This document shows positions 16,890-25,830 of a stretch of DNA of 64,000 bases, piece after piece. The notes below the pieces were generated by a model, which searched no databases, was not told the DNA's origin, and saw only the letters and a list, made by a program, of their open reading frames with translations. Position numbers and translations under genes: made by a program. How positions within the stretch are numbered: the first letter of the stretch is position 1; each line of letters opens with the position of its first letter. Location: assembly GCA_965224595.1 (NCBI GenBank), contig OZ245058.1:558001-622000 (forward strand), given 5' to 3'. The DNA is from Aliivibrio_A sp016764915 (GTDB lineage: Bacteria > Pseudomonadota > Gammaproteobacteria > Enterobacterales > Vibrionaceae).

Positions 16890-19667
16890 TTAACCGAGCT
16901 CTACATCTTTTGCTCTGAGTTGAAAGCGGTCAATAGATCCAATCTCTTTACCAATGTGAAGCCTATCAAGCTCGTGATGAGCTTCACCTTGGCTGTGCAT
17001 GATTAAGCGATTCGCCGTACGGGGTTTAAGGTCAGATACAATAAAGCGCAGCATTTCAGATCGGGATAAATTGCTGAGTTCGGAGATAACTTTTTCTCGC
17101 TGATCAAATTGATAGTCTTTATTACCAATGCTTACCCATAAACGTTGCCCACGGGTTCTGAGGTTAGTATCTACTTCGTTTATCTGATCAATCAGTCCCA
17201 TTTTACTGCTGTTCCAATGGTAGTCACTCAGTTCGAGCAGTACTAAAGAGAAGGCATTAATAAACTCATCAATCGCTTCTTGCAAATGCGCAGGAGAGGC
17301 CATCGGTGACTGTACGTACATAATGAGACCTGGGTGTTTATTTAATGGAAGATTGCCTGTCCCTACCATATAACCTAACTGCTGTTTGGTTCTTATCTCA
17401 TGAAAAAAGGTGGCGGACATAAGGTGGTTAGCCAAAGTGTAGATAGCAATGCTGACGGGTTCAGTGCTGACGGATTGATAATAAACCAATATCGCTGAAT
17501 CAGCGTGTTGACAGAACAGCTCTTTTTGAAAAGTGCCAGACTCACCTAACATGATCAATGGACGCAATGACTCATCATACTTTTGGTCTTGAACGTGCAA
17601 CGTGGTCTTAACCGTCTCTGCAAGCTTCAGAGCATCGTTAACCAACCAGTCGCCATAAACGAACATATCAATGTGAACTTCGGCAAACATCGCTTTAACA
17701 AAGGGGGGAAGCTCTTCAACTTGAATGCCCTCTAACGCCTCAATAAGATCTGGGTATGGTGGGTTGTTAGGTTGCAAAATACCAGTAAGCGCGTTGAAAA
17801 GCTGAGAAATAGGACGATCTTTGGCGGCATTATTCCAATTTCTGAGCAGTAAGGTTTTGATGACATCAAAGCGTTTTTGGCTAAATTTTCGTTCACTGAA
17901 CTTGTTTAAGATCAGATCCAATAGTAGCGGTTGTTTTTGGCTAAAACCTGAAATGGCCAATGTTACGCCGCCTTGGTGAGCGTAAATGTTGTAATTCATT
18001 CCGGCGACTTCGGCTTGATAGGTCTCTTGGCTGAGTGAATCCATTAACATCTCAACACAGAGACGCGTTTTTACAATTTTACGAGCCGTTGACACCGCGT
18101 GAGGGCTATCAATGGCAATGTAGATAACCCCTTTAGGGATTCGAAATTCGTGCTCTTGTTTATGCCAAAGCCTGAAACCAGGTAATTCTTGTACTATTTT
18201 CGGATTGCCATCATTGCCCTCGAGTTCATGGGGTTCCAATTGATGACAGATGTATGGATTTTTTTCAGGCATCGATAAACGAGCATTATTACCTGGGTTT
18301 TGCCAAAGTGTTAGCTGCTCTGCTGTGAATGGTGTCATTGAGTATGGCGTATCATACCAATCGTCTGTTTGGTTATACTCTTGCCCTTGAGCAACGAGGG
18401 TGATGCGCGCATTTTGTACCGTGAAATAGTTGATTATCTCTTTAATGTCTTGCTCACGATATTCATTCATCATGTAGTCAGCATAAATCGTATCATTTTC
18501 AGAAAATCGCTGCATGTTCATGACTAGATGGCTAACGATGTCGATCGGTTTTGTTTTTTCTTGGAAACGAAAAGCAGACTCTAAAACGGCTTTTTTCTCA
18601 TTGTAGCGCCACAAATCTAATCCGGATGTGGTGATCAGGTCAATAAACTGAAAAGTGATGGTGATGATTTTTTCTTTGTATTTTAACCCGCGCTCAGTGA
18701 GCCCAAATCCAATGGTAAACTCGCGATAGTTACTGCCTCGGACACCACCTCCAGCGGAAAGGGCGGTAATATAGCCTAAGTTTTTTAAATAACCCAATAG
18801 ACTACCCGGCCCTTCGTAACCAATTAAGTGAGCAATGTATGAAAGGGGCTTGGTTTGATAAAAATTATCAATATTTGGCAGTGAAAAAGAGAGCGTCAGT
18901 TTTCGCATCTCTTTAAGCGGCTCTATGGTTATCCATTGAGATTTTTGCGCTTCCGTCAGCAGGGGAACATCAATGCTTTTTCCTACTAAATTCTTATTGG
19001 TAATGGTTGAGAAATGGTGCTCGGCGAGTTGGTTCAGTTGGTCTAAATCTTGAGGCCCTAATATAACCGCTGTCATCAGATCTGCAGAGTAGTGATTTTG
19101 ATGAAAGGCAATGATCTCATCTCGAGTATTCGACCCGTCTCTGTCTGCAAGGGTATCAGTGCTGCCGACAGAAAACTTTGAGAAAGGGTGTTGAGGATTG
19201 GTCGTCTGTTTTTGTACTTGATATAAGCGGCGAGAATCCTCTTTTAACTTCAGTTTGTATTCTGAATCGACAGCTTGTCGCTCTTTGTCGAGTGCATCGG
19301 CATTAAAAAGTGGGGCGTAAAAGAATTGGCCAAAGCGCTCGAGCCCTTCATCAAACAAGTCAGGATTGATGTCAAAGAAAAAAGTGGTGTGCTCTGTGCC
19401 TGTCCATGCGTTGTTGTTGCCACCATGTTGATTGATGAAAGATTGAAACTCACCCACTTTAGGGAATTTTTCAGTACCTAAAAACAGCATGTGTTCTAAG
19501 AAGTGAGCCATGCCTTCTCGGTCAGCGGGATCATCAAAATGACCGACGTTAACGGAAAGAGCCGCAGCAGAGCGAGAGGCCTGGTCATCATTGATCAGTA
19601 GTACTCTTAATCCATTGCTAAGAACGACGTAGCGGTATTTTTTATTATCATTAGGGCTAACGTGCAC
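16890..19667 (-). CDS. M16-family zinc metallopeptidase (insulinase/pitrilysin type)
   Basis: A 925-residue protein with the inverted zinc motif HFLEH (His55, Glu58, His59) and the distal ligand Glu136 in DSEYKLKL. Four M16 domains are expected, the first catalytic, and the later ones (for example around KQQLGYMVGTG) shaping the chamber. E. coli pitrilysin is similar but periplasmic. This protein has no signal peptide from the GTG start (GGAG 8 bases upstream), so it is probably cytoplasmic. It degrades short peptides in known relatives. It is divergent from sixA. Confidence 0.9.
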   Translation of the reverse strand: MHVSPNDNKKYRYVVLSNGLRVLLINDDQASRSAAALSVNVGHFDDPADREGMAHFLEHMLFLGTEKFPKVGEFQSFINQHGGNNNAWTGTEHTTFFFDINPDLFDEGLERFGQFFYAPLFNADALDKERQAVDSEYKLKLKEDSRRLYQVQKQTTNPQHPFSKFSVGSTDTLADRDGSNTRDEIIAFHQNHYSADLMTAVILGPQDLDQLNQLAEHHFSTITNKNLVGKSIDVPLLTEAQKSQWITIEPLKEMRKLTLSFSLPNIDNFYQTKPLSYIAHLIGYEGPGSLLGYLKNLGYITALSAGGGVRGSNYREFTIGFGLTERGLKYKEKIITITFQFIDLITTSGLDLWRYNEKKAVLESAFRFQEKTKPIDIVSHLVMNMQRFSENDTIYADYMMNEYREQDIKEIINYFTVQNARITLVAQGQEYNQTDDWYDTPYSMTPFTAEQLTLWQNPGNNARLSMPEKNPYICHQLEPHELEGNDGNPKIVQELPGFRLWHKQEHEFRIPKGVIYIAIDSPHAVSTARKIVKTRLCVEMLMDSLSQETYQAEVAGMNYNIYAHQGGVTLAISGFSQKQPLLLDLILNKFSERKFSQKRFDVIKTLLLRNWNNAAKDRPISQLFNALTGILQPNNPPYPDLIEALEGIQVEELPPFVKAMFAEVHIDMFVYGDWLVNDALKLAETVKTTLHVQDQKYDESLRPLIMLGESGTFQKELFCQHADSAILVYYQSVSTEPVSIAIYTLANHLMSATFFHEIRTKQQLGYMVGTGNLPLNKHPGLIMYVQSPMASPAHLQEAIDEFINAFSLVLLELSDYHWNSSKMGLIDQINEVDTNLRTRGQRLWVSIGNKDYQFDQREKVISELSNLSRSEMLRFIVSDLKPRTANRLIMHSQGEAHHELDRLHIGKEIGSIDRFQLRAKDVELG

Positions 19668-19796
19668 TTTGGCGCTCCATTGTGGAAGATTATTCTGTAA
19701 TTATGGCGTTGATGTAACAGAGTAGCAAACATAAGCGTTACGATTTTAAAAAAAATTGCTACCATCGTGACTTATGTACAAATTGCGGATGTGTTT

Positions 19797-20276
19797 ATGC
19801 AAGTGTTGATTATGCGTCATGGTGAAGCGGGCAATATTGCTCCAAGTGATGCGGAACGAGAACTGACTCCGAAAGGTGAGTTGCAATCTCTGAATATGGC
19901 CAAATGGTTATCTAATCAGCTTGAGAGTAAAATTGACTATGTATTAGTAAGCCCTTACATCAGAGCTCAACAAACATGGGATGTAGTAAAGCACGAACTG
20001 AACTTTGACCATCAGAACGTTGAAGTGTGTAAGGACATTACGCCCTACGGCCAATCTGAGTTGGTCATTGAATACATCAATGCATTAGCTGCCATGAAGT
20101 CTCTACAGACGATTTTGGTGATCTCTCACCTTCCTCTTGTCGGGTATATGACTGCGGATTGGGTCGCTGGTTTATCTCCACCGATGTTTACTACTTCTTC
20201 AATTGCGGCTGTTAATGTGAATCTTGAAACCGCGGTTGGTGAGTTTTGTTGGATGCAATCACCCAACAAACTGTAG
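19797..20276 (+). CDS. sixA: Phosphohistidine phosphatase SixA
   Basis: A 159-residue histidine phosphatase. The RHG motif (MRHGEAGN) starts the protein, and the second histidine is in LVISHLPLVGYM. SixA removes phosphate from histidine of HPt domains such as ArcB, or of the nitrogen PTS protein NPr. I chose the ATG at 19797 (MQVLIMRHGE), which matches the E. coli start; the frame is open 30 bases upstream. Synteny next to smrB and the fad genes is conserved. Confidence 0.93.
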   Translation: MQVLIMRHGEAGNIAPSDAERELTPKGELQSLNMAKWLSNQLESKIDYVLVSPYIRAQQTWDVVKHELNFDHQNVEVCKDITPYGQSELVIEYINALAAMKSLQTILVISHLPLVGYMTADWVAGLSPPMFTTSSIAAVNVNLETAVGEFCWMQSPNKL

Positions 20277-20290
20277 TATGGAAATATCGA

Positions 20291-20821
20291 CTATTTATCT
20301 GGTATTTGCAGCAGGACCAAAATAGCGCCTGCACCACCAAACTCAAGAGGAGCTTGGTGAAAAGCCATTACGTCTGGGTGCTGAGCTAACCAAAGGGGCA
20401 CTTTCTGTTTTAAGATGTGCTTACCAATACCGTGCATCACAGAGGCACAAGCTACATTCTCTTTTATACAGTAAGCAATCAAAGCACCAAGCTCTCTTTT
20501 CGCTTCTTGTTGCTTCATTCCGTGCATATCTAAATAGACATCTGGAATGTAAATCCCTCTTCTTAAACGCTTTACTTCATATTTTGACACGTCATCACGC
20601 GAGTAACGAGTCGGTCCATCTTCATTGAGCAGTGGAACGAACTCATCCGAGAAGAAAAACTCTTGGTCTTTGGCTTCGCGGTCTTTTTTTATCTCTTCTT
20701 GCCTGCTAAACCGCTTACGAGGTCGCTGGATTATGGTATCCTGTTGCAACTTTTTAATGCCCTTTACTGTATCGCGAAATAGCAGAAGATCGTCGCTCTC
20801 AATGTGCTCTTTTTTGCTCAT
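20291..20821 (-). CDS. smrB: Ribosome rescue endonuclease SmrB
   Basis: A 176-residue protein with an N-terminal basic helical tail and a C-terminal Smr domain (about 95-172). The LDMHG and MHGIGKHILK motifs carry the conserved residues for RNA cleavage. SmrB cuts mRNA between collided ribosomes and so opens the way for tmRNA rescue. It is convergent with sixA (14 bases apart) and divergent from prmB. Confidence 0.93.
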   Translation of the reverse strand: MSKKEHIESDDLLLFRDTVKGIKKLQQDTIIQRPRKRFSRQEEIKKDREAKDQEFFFSDEFVPLLNEDGPTRYSRDDVSKYEVKRLRRGIYIPDVYLDMHGMKQQEAKRELGALIAYCIKENVACASVMHGIGKHILKQKVPLWLAQHPDVMAFHQAPLEFGGAGAILVLLQIPDK

Positions 20822-20873
20822 AATTCGTTTCCAACTTTATCTTGCAGTATTGTAGCGCGAATCGGAGTCAATT

Positions 20874-21806
20874 TTGGATAAGATTTTCATAGATGAGGTT
20901 GTGGCTGAGCTTCGTACCTTACAAGATATGTTACGTTGGACAGTCAGCCGTTTTAATGCCGCGGGGCTTTTTTATGGTCACGGTTCTGATAACGCATGGG
21001 ATGAAGCGGTACAATTGGTATTACCAACAATCTATTTACCGATTGATATTCCTGCGCATGTACGAGAGTCAAGGCTAACTACCAGTGAGCGTCAACGCAT
21101 TGTCGAGCGAGTGATTCGTCGTGTTAATGACCGTACACCAACCTCTTACTTAACCAATAAAGCGTGGTTTTGTGGGTTAGAGTTTTTTGTCGATGAACGA
21201 GTGTTGATTCCACGTTCACCGATTGGTGAGTTGATAGAAGCACAGTTCCAGCCGTGGTTAATCGAACAGCCAACCCGCATTATGGATCTCTGTACGGGCA
21301 GTGGTTGTATTGCCATCGCTTGTGCGTATGCTTTCCCTGACGCTGAAGTAGATGCCATTGATATCTCTGCGGATGCATTAGAAGTGGCTGAGCAGAATAT
21401 TCAAGAGCACGGTTTGGATCAACAAGTATTCCCAATTCGTTCTGATCTGTTCCGTGATCTGCCGAAAGATAAATACAACATGATCGTCTCGAATCCTCCT
21501 TATGTGGATCAAGAAGACATGGGAAGTCTGCCGGAAGAGTTTCAGCATGAGCCTGAGTTGGGTTTAGCTGCGGGTACTGATGGCTTGAAATTGGTACGTC
21601 GAATTCTCTCAAATGCGCCTGACTATCTTACTGATGATGGTATTTTGATCTGTGAAGTGGGCAACTCCATGGTTCATATGATGGAGCAGTATCCAAATAT
21701 TCCATTTACCTGGATAGAGTTTGAAAATGGTGGGCATGGTGTCTTTATGTTGACCAGAGAACAGTTAATAGAGTGCAAAGAGGAATTTTCTCTTTATATT
21801 GATTAA
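20874..21806 (+). CDS. prmB: 50S ribosomal protein L3 glutamine methyltransferase PrmB
   Basis: A 310-residue SAM-dependent methyltransferase that modifies a glutamine of ribosomal protein L3. The SAM-binding motif is MDLCTGSGCIAIACAYAFPD and the catalytic NPPY motif is in IVSNPPYVDQEDM. The start is a TTG giving MDKIFIDEVV; E. coli PrmB begins with the same residues, which supports it. It is followed by a strong terminator and then aroC, as in Escherichia. Confidence 0.95.
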   Translation: MDKIFIDEVVAELRTLQDMLRWTVSRFNAAGLFYGHGSDNAWDEAVQLVLPTIYLPIDIPAHVRESRLTTSERQRIVERVIRRVNDRTPTSYLTNKAWFCGLEFFVDERVLIPRSPIGELIEAQFQPWLIEQPTRIMDLCTGSGCIAIACAYAFPDAEVDAIDISADALEVAEQNIQEHGLDQQVFPIRSDLFRDLPKDKYNMIVSNPPYVDQEDMGSLPEEFQHEPELGLAAGTDGLKLVRRILSNAPDYLTDDGILICEVGNSMVHMMEQYPNIPFTWIEFENGGHGVFMLTREQLIECKEEFSLYID

Positions 21807-21829
21807 GCCATTTTCGTTTAAAAATGATT

Positions 21830-21857
21830 AACCCGATCTTGGAATCGGGTTTTTTTT
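21830..21857 (+). terminator. Rho-independent terminator after prmB
   Basis: AACCCGAT, 6-base loop, ATCGGGTT followed by a T-run. It lies 23 bases after the prmB stop. Confidence 0.9.
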
Positions 21858-21965
21858 GGATCCATTTTGTTAAATCAGTTAGGTAATCTCTTTACACTTT
21901 GCAGAGATAAGGCGATTATTAAATGATAGAGCAAAGACATTCATTGAGTATCTACAGGGGAAGTA

Positions 21966-23051
21966 ATGGCGGGTAATACAATTGGACAACATTTTCGAGT
22001 GACGACTTTTGGCGAAAGTCATGGAATTGCTCTGGGCTGTATTGTTGATGGCTGTCCTCCGGGCCTAGAGTTATCTGAAGCGGATCTGCAAACCGATCTA
22101 GACCGCCGTAAACCTGGCACCTCGAAATATACTACACCTCGTCGTGAAGACGATAAAGTGAAAATTCTTTCCGGAGTGTTTGAAGGAAAAACGACAGGCA
22201 CATCCATTGGTATGCTGATTGAAAATAGCGACCAGCGTTCAAAAGATTACTCAGATATCAAAGATAAGTTTAGACCAGGTCATGCTGATTACACTTATCA
22301 TCAAAAATATGGACAGCGTGATTACCGTGGTGGTGGCCGCGCATCTGCTCGCGAAACAGCGATGCGTGTTGCTGCTGGCGGTGTCGCTAAGAAATATCTT
22401 GCACAAGAGTTCGGTATTACCGTCCGTGGTTACTTAAGTCAAATGGGCGATGTATCGATTGATACTGTTGATTGGGATGAAGTCGAGAACAACCCATTCT
22501 TCTGTCCAGACGCCTCTAAAATTGCAGACCTTGACCAGCTTATTCGTAAACTAAAAAAAGAGGGGAACTCAATCGGCGCCAAAATCACTGTCGTGGCTCA
22601 AGGTGTACCTGTTGGATTAGGTGAGCCTGTATTTGATCGGCTAGATGCAGATATTGCCCACTCTTTAATGGGCATTAATGCCGTTAAAGGGGTTGAGATT
22701 GGTGATGGATTTGCCGTGGTTAAGCAACGTGGCAGTGAGCATCGTGACCCTCTTACACCTGAAGGTTTTAGCAGTAATCACGCTGGTGGTGTATTAGGGG
22801 GTATTTCGTCGGGTCAAGATGTGATTGCGCATATAGCCCTTAAACCCACGTCCAGTATTACGGTACCGGGTGAAACGATTAATAAAGCGGGCGAAAAAAC
22901 GGAATTGATCACTAAAGGTCGTCATGACCCTTGTGTAGGGATTCGAGCAGTGCCTATTGCTGAAGCGATGTTGGCGATCACTTTGATGGACCATCTGTTG
23001 CGACATCGTGGACAGAACTTTAATGTGACCACTGAAACCCCGAAGATTTAA
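21966..23051 (+). CDS. aroC: Chorismate synthase AroC
   Basis: A 361-residue enzyme that converts EPSP to chorismate, the last step of the shikimate pathway, using reduced FMN. The family signatures GESHGIALGCIVDGCPPG, RGGGRASARETAMRVA and GISSGQDV with the C-terminal DPCVGIRAVPIAEAM are all present. Normal length. There is a GGGG-AAGT stretch as ribosome site before the ATG. Confidence 0.97.
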   Translation: MAGNTIGQHFRVTTFGESHGIALGCIVDGCPPGLELSEADLQTDLDRRKPGTSKYTTPRREDDKVKILSGVFEGKTTGTSIGMLIENSDQRSKDYSDIKDKFRPGHADYTYHQKYGQRDYRGGGRASARETAMRVAAGGVAKKYLAQEFGITVRGYLSQMGDVSIDTVDWDEVENNPFFCPDASKIADLDQLIRKLKKEGNSIGAKITVVAQGVPVGLGEPVFDRLDADIAHSLMGINAVKGVEIGDGFAVVKQRGSEHRDPLTPEGFSSNHAGGVLGGISSGQDVIAHIALKPTSSITVPGETINKAGEKTELITKGRHDPCVGIRAVPIAEAMLAITLMDHLLRHRGQNFNVTTETPKI

Positions 23052-23054
23052 TGA

Positions 23055-23082
23055 AAATGGCGCATTATGCGCCATTTCTTTT
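23055..23082 (+). terminator. Rho-independent terminator after aroC
   Basis: AAATGGCGCA, loop TTA, TGCGCCATTT followed by CTTTT. It begins 4 bases after the aroC stop. Confidence 0.88.
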
Positions 23083-23135
23083 GCATGGATGTGTACAATA
23101 CCCCTACATAAATGACCACCATAAAAGAACTGTCT

Positions 23136-23666
23136 ATGTCTCACCAATACCAAGATATGATCGCTGTATTTAATCGTACTTTCTTTGCTGAATTTAACAC
23201 CAAATTAGAGCTGGGAGGCGATGAACCTATCTACCTTCCCGCCAATGCAGAGTGTGCTTATCATCGTATTATTTTTGCACGAGGCTTCTACGCATCAACA
23301 CTGCATGAAATTGCTCATTGGTGTGTTGCCGGGTCTGAGCGTCGGTTGATTGAAGATTTTGGTTATTGGTATGAACCTGACGGGCGCAGTGCCCAAGTAC
23401 AGACGGAATTTGAGAAAGTAGAAATACGACCTCAAGCCTATGAGTGGATTTTGTCCAAAAGTGCCGGTTTTCACTTTACAGTGAGCTGCGACAACATTAA
23501 CGGCGACTTTGAACCCAATCGCCTTGATTTTATGGCCAAGGTGCAGGAAGAGGTGACCACTATCTTAAATCAAGGCTTGCCCAAAAGAGTAGAGATGTTG
23601 TCAGATGCATTACGATCTTTTTACAACACCCCACCTTTGAACAGCAGTCAGTTTGTGGTGATTTGA
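23136..23666 (+). CDS. epmC: Elongation factor P hydroxylase EpmC (YfcM)
   Basis: A 176-residue protein close to E. coli EpmC, which hydroxylates the lysyl-lysine of elongation factor P. Shared blocks are DEPIYLPANAE, HEIAHWCVAG (metal-binding HExxH-like), DFGYWYEPDGR and VSCDNINGDFEP. I chose the ATG at 23136 (MSHQYQDM) by homology; one in-frame ATG lies 24 bases upstream. It ends exactly where the convergent nagA stop begins, so the sialic acid cluster abuts it with no spacer. Confidence 0.92.
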   Translation: MSHQYQDMIAVFNRTFFAEFNTKLELGGDEPIYLPANAECAYHRIIFARGFYASTLHEIAHWCVAGSERRLIEDFGYWYEPDGRSAQVQTEFEKVEIRPQAYEWILSKSAGFHFTVSCDNINGDFEPNRLDFMAKVQEEVTTILNQGLPKRVEMLSDALRSFYNTPPLNSSQFVVI

Positions 23667-24812
23667 TTAAATACGCTGTATACCCATTTGATACACTGAG
23701 TGAATATCATTGTTGGCATTAAGCAGAGTGATATTCGCCTTATATCCGGTTTTAAGCATGCCATATTCATCTTCTATACCGAGTGCTTTTGCTGGGTATA
23801 AATTGGCCATTCGTAACGCTTCTTCTCTCGAAAGGCCCACATGTTCAATGAGGTTTTTAATACTCGCGATGGTCGTGATTGCGGCTCCAGCAATAGTGCC
23901 GTCGGAAAAGTGGCACTTACCCTCAGTCACATAAGCTGGGATTCCCGCCATATCAAACTCGGTAATATCCGTTCCCGCAGGGGTCACTGCGTCAGTCACT
24001 AAAAACAGGTTATCTTTAAGAATATCGTGGGCGATTCGTACTGAAGCGTATGAAACGTGAATGCCATCCACGATAATGCCTGCCGTAGGCTTGTGATCGA
24101 AAACGTAACCGACCACACCTGGCTCTCGTGAACCTAAAGGGGACATGGCGTTATACAGATGGGTGGTCATGTTAAGACCATTTTTTTGTTGCAACTGCTC
24201 ATAGGTAGCGTTGCTATGACCGATAGAGACAATGATCCCCGCATCGGTTAAGCAATCAATCACCGCTTGTTGATTATTTTCGGGCGCGAGGGTAACCACT
24301 GAGATACTGTTCGCGTTGGCGGCTAAAAACTGGGCTGTTTCTAAATCTAATTCGCGAATAAATGCCGCTTGGTGAGCGCCTTTTTTCTGTTTGTTGATAA
24401 ATGGACCTTCAAGGTGCAGTCCAAGAACCCCCATGTTCTCTTTGTCGTTCAGGTTACTGACTAATTCAACCGCTTGATTCATGCTTTGTTGCTGGCTGGT
24501 AATTAAGGTTGGTAAAAATTGGGTGGTGCCATATTTTAGGTTGGTACTGTTCATGGTAACCAGCGTACTTTCACTAATATCGGTATTAAAAAGTACGCCA
24601 CCACAGCCATTGAGTTGAATATCAATAAAGCCAGAAGTTGCCAATAATCCAGTGATATCAATCTGTTTCTCTGGCAGGGTAAGGGCGGAATCAAAAGGGG
24701 ATACATCAATAATAGTATCACCTTTCACTGATATAACTTGGTCATGCAGAGTGGTTTCGCCATCAAAAACGCTGGCATGAATGAGCGCAAAATCTGCGAG
24801 TCTATTGTTCAT
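23667..24812 (-). CDS. nagA: N-acetylglucosamine-6-phosphate deacetylase NagA
   Basis: A 381-residue amidohydrolase that removes acetate from GlcNAc-6-phosphate, yielding glucosamine-6-phosphate, the last step carried in this cluster. Visible motifs are GFIDIQLNGCGG, LEGPFINKQKKGAH, SIGHSNATYEQ, HLYNAMSPLG and the catalytic aspartate in VTDAVTPAG. It ends the minus-strand block behind the RpiR regulator (40 bases apart). It may be a second, cluster-specific NagA, since such paralogues occur in sialic acid clusters. No nagB was found in the window. Confidence 0.94.
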   Translation of the reverse strand: MNNRLADFALIHASVFDGETTLHDQVISVKGDTIIDVSPFDSALTLPEKQIDITGLLATSGFIDIQLNGCGGVLFNTDISESTLVTMNSTNLKYGTTQFLPTLITSQQQSMNQAVELVSNLNDKENMGVLGLHLEGPFINKQKKGAHQAAFIRELDLETAQFLAANANSISVVTLAPENNQQAVIDCLTDAGIIVSIGHSNATYEQLQQKNGLNMTTHLYNAMSPLGSREPGVVGYVFDHKPTAGIIVDGIHVSYASVRIAHDILKDNLFLVTDAVTPAGTDITEFDMAGIPAYVTEGKCHFSDGTIAGAAITTIASIKNLIEHVGLSREEALRMANLYPAKALGIEDEYGMLKTGYKANITLLNANNDIHSVYQMGIQRI

Positions 24813-24852
24813 TTTAATCTCTATAACTGCGAATTAACAAATGCGGCTTGCA

Positions 24853-25686
24853 CTAAATAAGTAGTGGAACGGTAACTTCGGCGGTCTCTTCAATGGATTT
24901 ACTGTACTCAGGATACTCATCGGTTAAGGTGTTCATAATGATATCAACCAGTAACATGGCACCCACTTTTGAAGCAAATGAACCCCCTGTCAATGGCCCT
25001 TCTGGGCGAGCAGCCACCAAAATTTCACTGGAAATAGTCGCCAATGGACTGTGGGTGATATTAGTAAGAGAGATCACCGGAGTGCCACATTTTATGGCTT
25101 GCAAGGCTGCGTGAATGACCTCTTTGGTCGATCCTGAGCTTGAGATAGTAAACCATAAATGATCTTTTTCACTGCGAATAGCACTCATAGCGGCAAGGTG
25201 AGTATCTTCATACATGGTCGTTTGCTTGCCAATGCGAAGGAGTCTAAAAGAGAGATAACGACCTATAATGTTCGAAGCACCCACACCCACACAATTGATG
25301 ATTTTGGCATTGTGAACCAAGGCACAGACTCGAGAGAGCGCTTTTCTATCAATGAGCTTGGCCGTGTCTTGCAAAGCGCCAATCGCATGAAGTGCAGAAG
25401 TATCACATAAATCACCATCTGATTTTGGTGTCTCTTTGTGCGCAATCTGACTTAAATCAACCGCGAGAGACATTCTAAAGTCAGAGTAACCTTTATAACC
25501 CAGGTCACGACACAGGCGAACCACACTCGCCTCACTGGTTTTAGTGTTTCGGGCTAAATCGGTAATGGTTTGAAACTGCACAGCGTGTGAGTTTTCAAGA
25601 ATGTAATTAGCGACAGTTTTAAGTTTTGGACTCAGTGGCTCAATATTAGAGCGTAATCTTGCGAGCAAGTTTTTAGGAGAATTCAC
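24853..25686 (-). CDS. RpiR/MurR-family transcription regulator with SIS domain
   Basis: A 277-residue regulator. The N-terminal HTH_6 domain (about 1-77) has the helix-turn-helix TSEASVVRLCRDLGYKGYSDFR, and the C-terminal SIS domain (about 125-265) binds a phosphosugar. It lies between siaM and nagA in the same direction. A second RpiR protein, NanR, is encoded at the other end of the cluster. The ligand could be GlcNAc-6-P or another hexosamine phosphate; the sequence does not decide it. Confidence 0.88.
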   Translation of the reverse strand: MNSPKNLLARLRSNIEPLSPKLKTVANYILENSHAVQFQTITDLARNTKTSEASVVRLCRDLGYKGYSDFRMSLAVDLSQIAHKETPKSDGDLCDTSALHAIGALQDTAKLIDRKALSRVCALVHNAKIINCVGVGASNIIGRYLSFRLLRIGKQTTMYEDTHLAAMSAIRSEKDHLWFTISSSGSTKEVIHAALQAIKCGTPVISLTNITHSPLATISSEILVAARPEGPLTGGSFASKVGAMLLVDIIMNTLTDEYPEYSKSIEETAEVTVPLLI

Positions 25687-25714
25687 TGTTGCCTCATTAT
25701 AGTAGAGATTAAAT

Positions 25715-25753
25715 CACCGCATCTTTGCGTTTCAACATAACATCAAAGCGGTG
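25715..25753. repeat. Imperfect inverted repeat upstream of the RpiR gene
   Basis: CACCG...CTTTG and CAAAG-CGGTG form arms with a small internal bulge. It lies 28 bases upstream of the regulator's start codon. It could be an autoregulatory operator or an mRNA leader hairpin. Confidence 0.35.
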
Positions 25754-25795
25754 GAACAAATACTGCTTCATTTAAATACAAATACTTATTTGATT

Positions 25796-25827
25796 AAAGG
25801 CGCTTGGTTTTAACCTAAGCGCCTTTT
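25796..25827. terminator. Stem-loop after siaM
   Basis: AAAGGCGCTT and AAGCGCCTTT enclose a region that pairs further (GGTT/AACC). It starts 3 bases past the siaM stop and probably ends or stabilises the TRAP operon mRNA. The T-run is better on the plus strand than on the minus strand. Confidence 0.65.
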
Positions 25828-25830
25828 GTT

